From Perkinsus olseni (taxonomy: Eukaryota; Perkinsozoa; Perkinsida; Perkinsidae), in contig JABANP010000013.1 in the NCBI GenBank assembly GCA_013115135.1, positions 124,001 through 188,000 of the forward strand: a DNA stretch of 64,000 nucleotides, given 5' to 3'. The notes beneath the pieces are model-generated. The model was not told where the DNA came from. It ran no database searches and was given only the letters and a program-made list of their open reading frames with translations. Below, piece by piece: positions 43,794 to 56,724 of the stretch. How positions within the stretch are numbered: the first letter of the stretch is position 1; the number at the start of each line of letters is the position of its first letter. The position numbers and the translations under genes are program-made.

Positions 43794-45611
43794 TTACTCC
43801 TGACAACTTCTAGATACTCGATTGATCACCCAGCGATGCGAATAGGGTCGTCTCACGGTCGACCTCGAGATACTATCTGGACTCCAACGCGACACCTCAA
43901 TACTCAACGTTCGAAAGAGCGAGCGAATGTAACATGGCATGTCTATCGTCCCCATCCGTAGTGCCAATGCCTTAGTCCACATTTCTTCAGGTCTTTCTCG
44001 TAGCCACCGTACTTGAAGTCAACTCGGCCATTCCAATGCTCACCACGGTCCTGGGGCAATACCCGTACTAATACCTGCATCCACCTCGACTGCCGGCCAT
44101 CCTACCCCCCTTTACCACACCATTACACCATCCTTCGTCCTGTACTCCGTATTAGCTTGCAGACTGCTAACTCCTACTGCTTTCTTAACCGTACTATCCA
44201 TCAATTCCATCGACACAAACTCGTCGATTCTCTTGGGAATTCCTCGACTTTCCTGACAACCAGCTGACCCTGTTGTATGGCACCCAGGGTTATGCATGGC
44301 AGCGTGCGAGGTTTCATTGCCCACCAACCAATATTACGTCATGGGCCAGTATCTTTTGAATGGCAGTTTCGAAGAGTTCACCAAGTATAGGATTCCTCGG
44401 GGAAGCAGCGAACCCCCATTGGGAGACCTGTGATTGAGGGAGAGCTCCTCGGGATGGCAGTGAATTCACATCACCTGTTGAGTAGGCATGTTACCAAAAC
44501 TGAATACCAAATCATCAGTTGGCCGGAGGAGATCTTCTATGCTCTCTTTACATCGTGTGTCGATATCGAAGTAGACACCACCTGAGTCCGGACGCCGGAT
44601 GAAGGCCATCACAAAGAGAACATGCCTAGAAACGCGCGAGCTGCATTTTCACAGTCCGTGAAAATCCGCCAAGCTTCCATCACACTATAGACTTGCTCAT
44701 TTGACTTTAGGCCGATAAAGTGCTGCCTGTTAGAAGCCCTCCCCTACGCTTCCCCCAAACCTATGCCGTCGTCATTGATGACATTATAAATTCTACCGGT
44801 CCCCCCTGCCCGAATATGACCATTCATGTAGATGATACTGTAGCGGAACAGCTCGGAGAGGACAACACCGAGGAGTTGTAGACCTCCAGCTTCATCCATT
44901 GTAACCAACTTGTGAAGGGCTGCTCTGATGTCTGATCCTGGCAGGCACTTGATGAACCTCTGATGCTGCATGTCACGAATGATCCTTTGTGACCGGTAGA
45001 AGGTAATGCTATTACCACTTATTTGAGTAAATGGTTTTTCCGTCCCTCTTGCGTCAACTTTCTCGGACAGAGACATGAGGAAACCCCATCGATCACGAGC
45101 ATCGAAGAATGTATAGTCCCAGGCAGGATGGAGGGATGACCATTTCGAGACGACCTCAACACCAAGTAAACATTACTGATACGATCTATGATTACTACTT
45201 GTGCCATCCTAACTGGCATCACCGCAGACTCCATAGTCTGATAAATGGACCTTGGTATGCGCAGTGGCTTGTCCTCATCAGATAAGGAGAAGCTCCGAGG
45301 GAAGCTGAGCATCGAGTTATTGACGATAGACTGGTGATGCGGTATGGTTACTGCTTGGTAAGGATGGCTGTTGATATCCTACAGGTGATGTTGGTCGGCA
45401 TCGACCCTCTTCGTTCCACATCGCCCGATGCTCTAGTGACCTGTAGCCCCCAATGGTCTCGATAATCAAGTACTGCGTGAGCCGACCTCAGCCTGCTTCC
45501 CTCCTTCAGAATGTGTTGTGTACTCATCCCTCCATCCATATGGCAGACTTGGTGGGCATCCCTGTGTAGTACCATACCAATACCTACTCCTACGATAATA
45601 TACCACGGCAC
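43794..45611 (-). CDS. GT32 (OCH1-like) glycosyltransferase
   Basis: Minus-strand multi-exon gene with start MPWYIIVGVGIGMVL at 45611, a short hydrophobic signal anchor. It continues with IPRSIYQTMESAVMPVRM (OCH1-like IPKIIHQTW motif), SKWSSLHPAWDYTFFDARD, QHQRFIKCLPGSDIRAAL, SELFRYSIIYMNGG..., and then GGVYFDIDTRCKESIEDLL (about 44,560-44,590), the DxD motif that binds the nucleotide sugar and Mn2+. A later exon reads WGFAASPRNPILGELFETAIQKILAH. This order is typical of Gly_transf_sug (GT32) enzymes in the Golgi that extend N-glycans or sphingolipid glycans. The C-terminal exons from 44,330 to 43,794 are unresolved and the stop is approximate. Confidence 0.75.
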
Positions 45612-45994
45612 ACCCTAGTGAACTCACCCTGTGGACAGAAGCGCTCCAAGTACGGCTGATGATACAGCCAAGATGAACGTACGCTGGAGGGAAGTGGAAG
45701 GTGACCTTTTACTTCCCATAGATTAGGATGAGAGGCCCGTGGCGTGGAGTGGTTCTACAGATCTTGAATTCTTGTCGAATCTTGCCGATCCTCAGTGGAA
45801 CTTCGCGTTCTCCGAGCAAACGACTTGTGCCGTGTTTGCGTAGCCGCACGTCTCGTAGCTCTTCAGAAGACAAAGGGTTTAGCATATATATCCAATCCGA
45901 GGGGTGTATTACGGTAGGTGTTGTGACGGGAGCATCGAGCATCCTTGAAGTTTTGGGTATAGGCCGCGTTTTCTCATCATCCTACACCTCTCAT
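45612..45994. other. Divergent intergenic region
   Basis: Lies between the GT32 start and the first tandem paralogue and holds both promoters. A plus-strand frame from 45728 runs into the paralogue but overlaps a minus-strand frame and looks unlike protein before 45,995. Confidence 0.4.
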
Positions 45995-46274
45995 ATGATC
46001 GATCATTTCCTGGCCGTCTCGAGGTTCATGTATCGATATCCTGCGATGGAGTCAATGCCCTATGTCCCGGAGGTTCTCTACACCCGGGGGAACGTAGCTG
46101 ACTACTATCTACTCCCTTGGCGTGAATTCATGGGAGTTGCGTCAGAACCCATTGATTGGACTATCGTCGATGACATCAAGTTTGCACCATTAGAGTTCCG
46201 CAGGGACTTCTTTTCTCCCTTTCAAGCGCAGCGTACAAGAGGCGGGGGTCTTTAAAGTGGTGGGGGATGAGGTT

Positions 46275-46440
46275 ACTACATACTACGAGGTGACGCTGAA
46301 TCATGAAACAACAGACGTGTTTGATAGTATTCATGGTATGAAATACACCTTCGATACGGAAGGGGTGATGAGACCTCTCGAGAGAGATGATGCACCAATA
46401 GGGGGTAATGCTACACTCGAGGAGCTACAGAAGCTTATGC
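46275..46440 (+). repeat. 166-bp block shared with 48384-48549
   Basis: Differs at one base only (CTG/TTG, silent) over 166 bp, ending abruptly where the genes diverge (TTATGC|GGAAG versus TTATGC|AAGC). Confidence 0.9.
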
Positions 46441-47096
46441 GGAAGAGTGTTCCATTCGCCAAGACACCGAGAAAAAAGGGTATTAAATTGTGGAGTATTG
46501 GTAGTGAGTATAAGCAGCTCCCTAAACCTGGATCAGCTTACATTGGCGGTGACGATGCACTCTCCATGATTCTGATTTTCGATGAAAGGAGCGAAGTTGC
46601 CTTCTCGTCCGTCAAAGGCGACATCGACTCAGTACGTTATGTCCGATATCACAGTTTTGGATTGGAATCAGGGGCCCTCCTCGCTATGGCCTACACGACC
46701 GAACACCCCGCACACTTCTTTATACTTTTGGCGACGGATCTAGAGAAACTGGCAAGCGGCAACATTACTGGTTACGATCGTAGCACTCTTTGTCTATGGG
46801 ATGAAGTGGGGAGCGGCACATCAATGAGCGCTAGACCCCCGACTGCTCGATTAAGACCGAGAGCCTTGCATCTTCCTAGGATATTACCTCGTAGAGAGCT
46901 TCCAGACACACAAACGTACAAACCGCATGAGTGGCTATTCGGACAAGGGCGAGGAGGCGATGAATATTATATAGCCCCCATTAGACTGTCCTCAGCACGA
47001 TATGAAGTATTTCCATTTGATACTCAGGAGTCGCCCAATATGCAGAGTGAGCTCATACCGTGGCCTTATTATAGTAACGCGACATATGATATGCCT

Positions 47097-47308
47097 CCGA
47101 GTCAGGCATCCATCTATCATGTAGATAGTGAAGGTAGGACTCATTACTACGAGGCATTCGTCGATGGATACAATTCCACTGATTGGTGCTTCTTTGGACT
47201 TCATCAATGGGAATATCCAATATCAGTTGGACAGATGGAGAAACCTCTGAGAGAAAGGCTCGTCAGTATGGATAACCCCGTCGTTAGGGAACTCAACTCC
47301 TTATGTGA
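47097..47308 (+). repeat. 212-bp block shared with 49218-49429
   Basis: Four differences in 212 bp, all silent third-position or Leu first-position changes. Flanking sequence is clearly diverged on both sides. Confidence 0.9.
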
Positions 47309-47702
47309 AAATGGAGAATTACGTAAAAGCAGGATTCAGAAGATTGTTAAGCCACAAGACACGAGGCCTGAGAAAGGTTCCTTCAAGGGTGCACTGGGTG
47401 GGCGTTTCGGTACCCTGGGTCTAGAGTTCGGAAAAAGAACTGTAGAGACGTACGGAACAGTATTTCTTCGGGATGATCTTTACGATACAATCGCCTTGTT
47501 TCCGGTGTTCGATGCTTTGGTGGCGGCTGTCTACGCCAAGGACTCTGAAAATCTAGGCAGAGTCTTGATACTACGCCCAGACGAAAAGAAGACAAGAGCG
47601 TCCGAGGGAAGTTCTCCAGGTAAGATACGTCGTGTGGACTGGGAGGGTATGACAAACGTATCGAAGAGTATGTTGAATTATTGGGATGTTCGTAAGAAGT
47701 GA

Positions 47703-48095
47703 TGGCTGTTGCTCTGTGTGGGGAGAGTAACTGTTCCAATACTTTGATGTTTATGCTAGTGCTCGATCGACGTGTAGGTTCCCAGTTGTTGTAGCCATGT
47801 CTGATGTGTTGTTGTTTATTGAAATTATCTTTTGTATTGTTCACGGCTGCGAGGGCGAGGGTCGTGAGAGGCTCACCTGCACTGGTTTGGAGAAGGTCCG
47901 GCATATTCCGTCTTCATTCATCGTGGACGCGCACGGCTGAACCATAGAGGTCTCCCAGTGGGAGCTGTCGACTCGACTAGGCGCTACATGTCGACCTCCG
48001 TTCAGTAGCTATTACCCAGAGCCGCTACCCGGACCGACACTCTCTTGGATGCCATATGCTTACGCCCTTGTTAGAGGCTGTTGATCTTTTTTCAT
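47703..48095. other. Spacer between tandem paralogues
   Basis: About 390 bases, holding the 3' end of paralogue 1 and the 5' end of paralogue 2. No separate gene supported. Confidence 0.4.
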
Positions 48096-49817
48096 ATGTC
48101 CCATCGCCTACTAGCTGCGGCGAGGTTCATGTATCAGAATCTTCCGAGTGGACCGGATGCCAACGTGCCATACTTGCCGGAGATCCTCTATACCCATTGG
48201 AATGATCAATATTACTTTTTCCTTCCTTGGCGTAATTTCATGAGCGTTGGGGCAGAGGCAATCGAATGGACGCTCGTCGACGATGTCGAGTTTGCTCCAT
48301 TAGAGTTCCGTCGTCACGTTCATTATCCTATTCAACTGCCCGTTGAAGAAGCGGGAGTCTTCAAAGTGAGTCTTGCTTGTCTCACTACATACTACGAGGT
48401 GACGTTGAATCATGAAACAACAGACGTGTTTGATAGTATTCATGGTATGAAATACACCTTCGATACGGAAGGGGTGATGAGACCTCTCGAGAGAGATGAT
48501 GCACCAATAGGGGGTAATGCTACACTCGAGGAGCTACAGAAGCTTATGCAAGCAAGTGTTTCCTTGACCCGGCCATCGGGATGGAAAAAGACTTTAAAGA
48601 CGACTGAGCGTCAGCGTAATCAACTTCCCAAATCAGGCTCCGCATACACTGGTGGTGATGGGTCACTGTTCATGACTTTGATTTTTGGGGAGAGGGGCCA
48701 AGTTGCCTACTATTCATTCAAGGGTGAGACTGGCTGGGTGCGTTACGTTAGATACTACGCATTCGGGTCACACTCGGGAGCCCTTCTTGGTATGGCGTAT
48801 GGTGATGAGGGCCCCGCACACTTCTGCATCCTTCTAGAAATAGGTCGCGTCCCGATTGTGCACGACGGTTCTTCCGGCTACAACGCCCATATCCTTGCTT
48901 TATGGGATGAGGTTAGTAGCGGGACGACTGCTTACAAGAATGCTAAGCTGCCAACTGAGCGATTGAATCCGAGAGGAATGCGGCCTCCCAAGCTAGGAGC
49001 TCGTGAAGGTCACTTGAACATGTCCGAGCGAATCTCTCACTTCAAACGGAAGCAGTGGCTATTCGGTCAGGGACGCAGCGGTGATGAGTACTTCATAGCG
49101 CCTATAAGGTCACCATCACGATATTGGGCATCACCAGTCGACTTCGAGAAGGCGCTGGAGCAGGAGTATGAGGTGATCCCGTGGCCCTACTTCAGTACCA
49201 ACATATTCAACAGACCCCCGAGTCAGGCATCCATCTATCATGTAGATAGTGAAGGTAGGACTCATTATTACGAGGCGTTCGTCGATGGATACAATTCCAC
49301 TGATTGGTGCTTCTTTGGACTTCATCAATGGGAATATCCAATATCAGTTGGACAGATGGAGAAACCTCTGAGAGAAAGGCTCGTCAGTATGGATAACCCT
49401 GTCGTTAGGGAACTCAACTCCCTATGTGAGGAGGGGAAATTGTACGCGAAGAACGTATCGAAGGAGGTTGGAATAGAAGATCTCAAGCCCGAGGAAGGTT
49501 TCTATGAGGGCTCAGTAGGTGAGAGCTCGAGAATACTAGGTCTGGAATTGACGGGCAGCAGGGTGAAGACACATGGAACACTGTTATCTCAGCAGGGTTA
49601 CGATACTGTTGCCTACTTTCCGGTGTTCAACGCATTGGTAGTGGCTGCGTACGAGGGGAGACCACAGGGAGAAGGCGAAGTGTTGATACTGCGGCAGGAT
49701 GAGGGAAGAGTGCCTGAGGGCAGAGCAGGTTCTCCACTAAGGGTCGGGCGTATGGATTGGGAGAATATCATAAACTTCAACAAGAGCATGTTAAAGAATT
49801 GGGATACAAAGTGGTGA
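48096..49817 (+). CDS. Tandem paralogue 2, intact, unknown family
   Basis: Single-exon frame of 573 residues from ATG 48096 (MSHRLLAAARF; a few more residues if an upstream start is used) to TGA at 49815-49817. Landmarks shared with paralogue 1: PYLPEILYT, FAPLEFRR, YYEVTLNHETTDVFDSIHGM, QLPKSGSAYTGGDGSL, VRYVRYYAFGSHSGALLGMAY, HFCILL, LWDEV.SGT, QWLFGQGR.GDEYFIAPIR, PPSQASIYHVDSEGRTHYYEAF, FFGLHQWEYPISVGQ, SMLKNWDTKW. No known domain. Repeating short beta-strand-like units with GS/GD turns suggest a propeller or jelly-roll (inference only). Conserved in tandem, so probably a lineage-specific family. Confidence 0.7.
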   Translation: MSHRLLAAARFMYQNLPSGPDANVPYLPEILYTHWNDQYYFFLPWRNFMSVGAEAIEWTLVDDVEFAPLEFRRHVHYPIQLPVEEAGVFKVSLACLTTYYEVTLNHETTDVFDSIHGMKYTFDTEGVMRPLERDDAPIGGNATLEELQKLMQASVSLTRPSGWKKTLKTTERQRNQLPKSGSAYTGGDGSLFMTLIFGERGQVAYYSFKGETGWVRYVRYYAFGSHSGALLGMAYGDEGPAHFCILLEIGRVPIVHDGSSGYNAHILALWDEVSSGTTAYKNAKLPTERLNPRGMRPPKLGAREGHLNMSERISHFKRKQWLFGQGRSGDEYFIAPIRSPSRYWASPVDFEKALEQEYEVIPWPYFSTNIFNRPPSQASIYHVDSEGRTHYYEAFVDGYNSTDWCFFGLHQWEYPISVGQMEKPLRERLVSMDNPVVRELNSLCEEGKLYAKNVSKEVGIEDLKPEEGFYEGSVGESSRILGLELTGSRVKTHGTLLSQQGYDTVAYFPVFNALVVAAYEGRPQGEGEVLILRQDEGRVPEGRAGSPLRVGRMDWENIINFNKSMLKNWDTKW

Positions 49818-50413
49818 CGGTTGTTGCATCATGCCGGCTGGGCGCTGGGAGTAACAGTTGCAATACTCCAAGATCTATAGATGATACTCATGCTCTCTTA
49901 ACCTCAGGCTCACGACTCGTGTAACCACGCAGTAAGGCCTGTAAGGTGTACATTCATGCCGACTCATTGTCATGTTGTTATGATGTAGTGTTCGTTGAAA
50001 GCATCTATTGTGGCAGTGTTCATCATTGCAGTAGTATTAACTGACGCTGTTACACCGTCGACGACGACGCCCGGGACTAACCTCCCATCGAGGCACCTAG
50101 TCTTACAAATTTGAACTCTTTACAATGTGGCATCGAGCTGATACACCTCTCACTCTGACCCGCGGGAGACAGCCGCCCACGCCCACATTCGGAACGCGCT
50201 GGATGTACCATTGTATATGATGAGACTACGCGATGATTCGAGTCCGGTAATTAACAACGCGCAAGAACTCAAGTCAAGCTCACATCAGATAAGAATCTCA
50301 TTTGGCCACTGGTGACTTTTTATCACTTTGTCCACTATAGTGTGAATCAGCAGGAGTTCTCATTGTATACGATTAAAAGGATGATGCTACCACGTATGCT
50401 CCACAGGTGTCAT
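49818..50413. other. Convergent 3' region, no gene seen
   Basis: 600 bases between the paralogue 2 stop and the glutathione reductase stop. No gene recognised. Confidence 0.45.
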
Positions 50414-52508
<2,095 letters not shown>

Positions 52509-52799
52509 TGCGGAGTCTTATCATCATACTGCTGTTCCTCACCATAGCACAGGACGTGACACACATGAGCCTAGTAGCATAATACCGCGCACAGTTGATG
52601 GTGAGATCTTTCGAGGTCACTGCAACGGCAGTAGCATTGACCATGCCGAGCATCATCATTTATCAGCACGTATTATCAAGTAATAAAAAACTCAATGATA
52701 TACGACCTCTACAGCGACAACTCCTCGAGGAAGCTAAGGCCATTAACGCAAAGCACACCGCGTCACACGACCGGCAGCTGTTCATGCGTGCGCACACGA

Positions 52800-54745
52800 T
52801 ACGTCCAGAGGAAGGTAGTGTTCATCATGCGCCACTCACTAGACTAGTATTCGCCCCACCACAGCAACAAGAGGGGGTAATGCTAGCCGGCATGGGGCAC
52901 TGACGATGAATGACACAAGAAGCTGTCCCGTGCTGAAAGAGAATAACACAGAGGCTGTCTTCAGGATGGACAAAAACATCGCTAGCGATGGATACCGCAA
53001 CACCGGTAATGAAGAAATGCCAATGAATGGTGATAGCAACTCGATGTTGATGGGCAGAACTCACCAGTATTGCTACTACCCTTGGCCGGCAATAGTGGGT
53101 ACCCTCTCCCGAACAACGCTGATGAGGGCATTCGCTCAGGGAGGCTACGAGGGCTTACTTTCCGGTTCTGACAGATTGACGACCTTCCACCACGAAGACC
53201 CTTATTATAGCGGCTTCTACAAGCCTGCAGCGACTGGAGTGATGACCCGATATCCAAGTGAAATAGAAAGCAGCCCATGAATTTGTACACTACCACAACA
53301 CTATCGCTGATTATGATAAATGGGAGTAGCATTGAGCAGAATTGATAGAGTCGGACTTGGACCTGAAGGTCTGCCGTCCGATACCCACAGTATTATACTT
53401 AACAATGACAAACGATACTAATGAAGTATGATATCTATGCTTCTAATGAGCTCGGGTAAAAGGGGGGGCGTCCTTCTTGAACCTGCCACAGTAGGGTACG
53501 CCAACACATGATACCATAGCAACACTGTCCTCGAACTACATATACGCTGATGAGGTTACGCCTGACTACAACTACCACCTCCGATGCTTATCAAATCCAC
53601 AATGTGCTTCATCATCCAGAATGATATCTTCGCGCAGGTCCGTCTGTTTGGAATCAAAATCGGCCCCATCCTCATACGTCGTCTCTTGAGTGCTCCGGTA
53701 GCAATACCGCCGAAGTGGTAGACGAGGACGCAGCCCATAAACGCTGTTGCGATGGGATGCCTGAAGTGAACGTCAGGTGATCGGATTGAACCTCCGACCT
53801 ACTCACCTCCGGCACAGTGCTGACAACGACTCTACTCCGGATGTGCTCTGAGGGAGCCCACCAACGTCATTGATATCGGCTACAGACGCCGCAGCAGATA
53901 TCTGAGTGACGACGATGACGGCGGCGGCTGTTCGATCTTTGTCCATCATTGCTACCGTCCCCGTCGACGATGCCGCACAACCCATATCACGCAGTACTGT
54001 GCATACGAGGTCATCGAGTGATGATCGGGTATGACCTCCATCAGCTGATAGTAAGATACTACTAAGATCATCACAGGAGATGAACACCCTACTGGAGGAG
54101 GCCTTCTCTGATGATGCAGCAGCACTCGATGATGATATAATCACACTTTCCTCCGTTACCAGATCGGAAAGATTGCCACCCGCAATGCTACTACCCTCAC
54201 CATGACATGACCTGAATGGCGTTACGCACGAAAGCCAGGGGCATCACCATCATCAATCCTACTGCCCCGTGATGGAGGTTGTTCTTCTCCCGTCTTCTGC
54301 CGTCTCGCAGTCCACCACATGACTGCTGTTATCTGGCTGTAGTAAGTCCCGAACCGTTGCAGTCCAGTCATCATACTCTAACCAACAACGGGAATTGATG
54401 CCAATGAACGGCGACCAAGCTGATGTAGCGACTCACCAGAGTTGCTCGAGTCCAGCACTCTCTCTCTGAGCATGAGGGCCAATCTCCTCTGTCGCTCTTC
54501 ATGAATAGAATCAACGTTACTAATACTACGGCTGCTGCTGCTGGCCAAAGGAAGTGTGGTATAATCATCGTCATTCTCATGCTTACTCTTAGCTCCATTA
54601 TCAATCATCTGAGCGGAGGTCTCGGTCAACACGAAGGAGGGAGGCGAAAACTCACCGTCCAGGATCGACTGGAGATCACTGAGGGCGTCATTTCTTCACC
54701 CTCATTATGAATAACCTCATCCTCCTTGCTGGACATACTGTGAGA
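52800..54745 (-). CDS. Hypothetical protein, multi-exon, acidic N-terminus
   Basis: Start MSSKEDEVIHNEGEEMTPSV near 54,739. A 47-nt intron (GTGAGTTTTCGCC...CCGCTCAG) leads to MIDNGAKSKHENDDDYTTLPL...SIHEERQRRLALMLRERVLDSSNS. Further exons: a Ser-rich stretch SSSSAAASSEKASSSRVFISCDDLSSILLSADGG (54,100), then after the intron 53761-53806 HPIATAFMGCVLVYHFGGIATGALKRRRM (53,700), with a hydrophobic segment followed by a basic patch. This suggests a membrane protein with a cytosolic acidic, low-complexity N-terminus. No family recognised. The last exons (53,350-52,800) are uncertain. Confidence 0.45.
53761..53806 (-). repeat. 46-nt intron with B-box-like motif
   Basis: Starts GTGAGTAGG, contains GGAGGTTCAATCCGATCACC in sense, ends TTCACTTCAG. 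Confidence 0.55.
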
Positions 54746-54938
54746 TGAGCAGGCGTAGTCGCTTAGCACCGCTATCTGACTATCTGCATCATCATCTATG
54801 CATGGCATGTAAAACATCATTATGCCCTCTGCCTTCTGCGTGGCTTAGTAAACAATACAACAGATTATTATATCCCAACACTAATGTTAGGATGGAAAAA
54901 GGCGATTATTGGACAGTCTTAACGAAGAGGGAGGGTCC

Positions 54939-56424
54939 TCAGTAGCCAGAGGCTACTCTGACTTGATTCGGGAGATCTTCAGGGGACTTCCCCGCGCTAA
55001 ACTCGACGACTAGTTTCATGAACAGATCGACGGTGAGGGTAACATAATCTTCTGTAAAGTCTGCACAGTGTGAGCTGATCAAAAGTCTGGAAAAAAGAGG
55101 TAGTCGAAATGGGTGGCGAGTGTTGAGAATGGCTGCTCACTTGTCAGGTCCGAGACTCCATAGCTTAGAATCCTCTTTGAGCGGTTCGGACTCGAAAACG
55201 TCCATAGCCGCCGCTGCAGGGCCACGATGAGGGGTGCTCAACGCTGTATACAGGGACGACTCATCCACACATACTCCTCTACCAATGGATATGAACACCG
55301 ATGATGGACGCATCAAGGAGAACTCCTAAAATGACACATGCCGGGATCGAACCTGAGCTTTGTAGGCTTACGTGAGAGCCACAGAAGTGTTGGGTATTCT
55401 TTGTGCCAGGGAGGGAGCAAACGAGGAAGTCGGATTCTCGGAACAACTGATGAGAAAAGCGATGTATGACGAATACGGACGCCTGTCAGACCTTGTTCTT
55501 CTCTTCGGGGACTCCAGCGTTGAGCACCTCGTCCGCTAGATCACTACCAGGACCGTCCGGACGATTACGCAAAGCAAGGATCTTCATGCCTACGAGGTTT
55601 GATAATGACCTATTCCGTATCTTCCACGGTTGAGCCAAAGATGGTTACCGAGGGGTCTGCACACCTTGGCCGTCTCCTGGGCTATACTGCCGAATCCAAC
55701 GAATCCAACAGTCTTGCCCCTCACAACAGGCATCTGAAATTTGCGCCAGGTCCTGTCCTTCTGGAGCCTCTGCAGCAGTGGGACTTTCTTATTGAAATGC
55801 AACATGCACATCAGAGAATACCTGCCATCATCAGCAGCAACATGAACAGTCCATAAACCGCCACCATCCTCGTTACTCTGCCAAACTCTTGGAGAATGCT
55901 CCACGGGCATTAGTCAGGCATACCTTATCGGCAAGGTTATTGGAGACAAGGGCAGGGACGAGATTGTCAACACCAGCCGATAGTGAATGAACCCACGAAA
56001 GCTTATCCGTACCATAATGCTGCAGTACACTCTGAAAAGCACAACAAAAGAATAGGGCAAATTACGGTACGGAGAGACGATAAAAAACGTGGTGGGCGTC
56101 AAACCCCCGACCAAACGAGATGGTGTTCCTTTTGTCTGACCTACCGCAACAAGCTGTGAATCTCCGGCAGCCCAGAGGACCATACACTTCTTATCGTCAG
56201 GCAACTGAGGCAGCTGGGCAGTGAACTGTTCAAGCGTGTTACCGAATCTAACATCAGTGAGTGATGGGGGATATGTACACTGCGGCGACGGCTGCTGCTG
56301 CTGCTGTCTACACTGAAGAGACTCCTAGACGGCTGAAGGCTTTGGAAGCTTCCTCTTCATACATGCCATCTTCACGTTGCACAACCAATACCAAAACATT
56401 ATCACAGGACACACTCGACACCAT
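54939..56424 (-). CDS. Glyoxylate/hydroxypyruvate reductase (D-2-hydroxyacid dehydrogenase)
   Basis: Start ATG 56422-56424 (MVSSVSCDNVLVLVVQREDG); exons join through FGNTLEQFTAQLPQLPDDKKCMVLWAAGDSQLV, KLSWVHSLSAGVDNL (substrate loop), CLTNARGAFSKSLAEY, MLHFNKKVPLLQRLQKDRTWRKF, VRGKTVGFVGFGSIAQETAKVCRPLG (Rossmann GxGxxG), MKILALRNRPDG, ESDFLVCSLPGTKNTQHF, MRPSSVFISIGRGVCVDESSL, AAMDVFESEPL, LLISSHCADFTEDY, and end NQVRVASGY. The usual Arg in the INIGRG block is present (ISIGRG); the catalytic His is in SSHCADF. It reduces glyoxylate or hydroxypyruvate with NAD(P)H. Introns include 55326-55371 and 55590-55648, both with tRNA-like or repeated sequence. Confidence 0.85.
55326..55371 (-). repeat. 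46-nt intron with exact B-box
   Basis: Starts GTAAGCCTACAAAG, contains CAGGTTCGATCCCGGCATGT in sense, ends TCATTTTAG. The 3' half resembles the introns at 4839-4893 (GTTCGATCCCGGCGATTGTC) and 62794-62854 (CGGCATGTG). Confidence 0.7.
55590..55648 (-). repeat. 59-nt intron sharing 26 bp with the intron at 5194-5251; spliced-leader-like 5' end
   Basis: Sense starts GTAACCATCTTTGGCTCAAC, then CGTGGAAGATACGGAATAGG, and ends CCTCGTAG. The 26-bp block at 55603-55628 matches 5225-5250 at 25 of 26 bases, but there it is antisense to its gene. The first 19 bases differ by one base and one insertion from the dinoflagellate/Perkinsus spliced-leader consensus as I remember it. Confidence 0.65.
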
Positions 56425-56724
56425 CGTGAACAGGAATCAGAATAACAACAACTAACTAAACTTGGACATGATGATTACGCAGACGAAGCAGAAGCAGAAA
56501 CTCAACACGAAGGGTGGTTATTTGGAACAAGATTCAGTCATCTTTCGAAGCAGCAGCCCTTACGAAGTACCCGCAACCTTCATCGTCATCATCAGCAGAA
56601 GCACTCGAATTGTACATAACAGGGAATAAAGGCGTTGCGGAAGGAGCGACGATCAGTAGATAGAAGTATAGGTACGGCCGGCCCTGAAAAATATGAATAT
56701 AAAAGGAGATGATGAGAGGTACTA

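Larger units (their letters stand above)
45995..47702 (+). pseudogene. Tandem paralogue 1, unknown family, with a one-base frameshift
   Basis: Starts MIDHFLAVSRFMYRYPA, aligning with MSHRLLAAARFMYQNLP of paralogue 2. The frame breaks at about 46226-46236: GCGCAGCGTA stands where paralogue 2 has nine bases (CTGCCCGTT). One extra base sends the first frame to a stop at 46,255, while the downstream frame (QEAGVFKVVGDEVTTYYEV...) continues to TGA at 47700-47702. Either a disabled gene, a sequence error, or an unusual splice. The protein has no recognised domain; it is rich in Tyr/Trp/Phe and beta-strand-like, with no clear signal peptide in this frame. Two blocks are nearly identical in DNA to paralogue 2 (46275-46440, 47097-47308). 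Confidence 0.55.
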
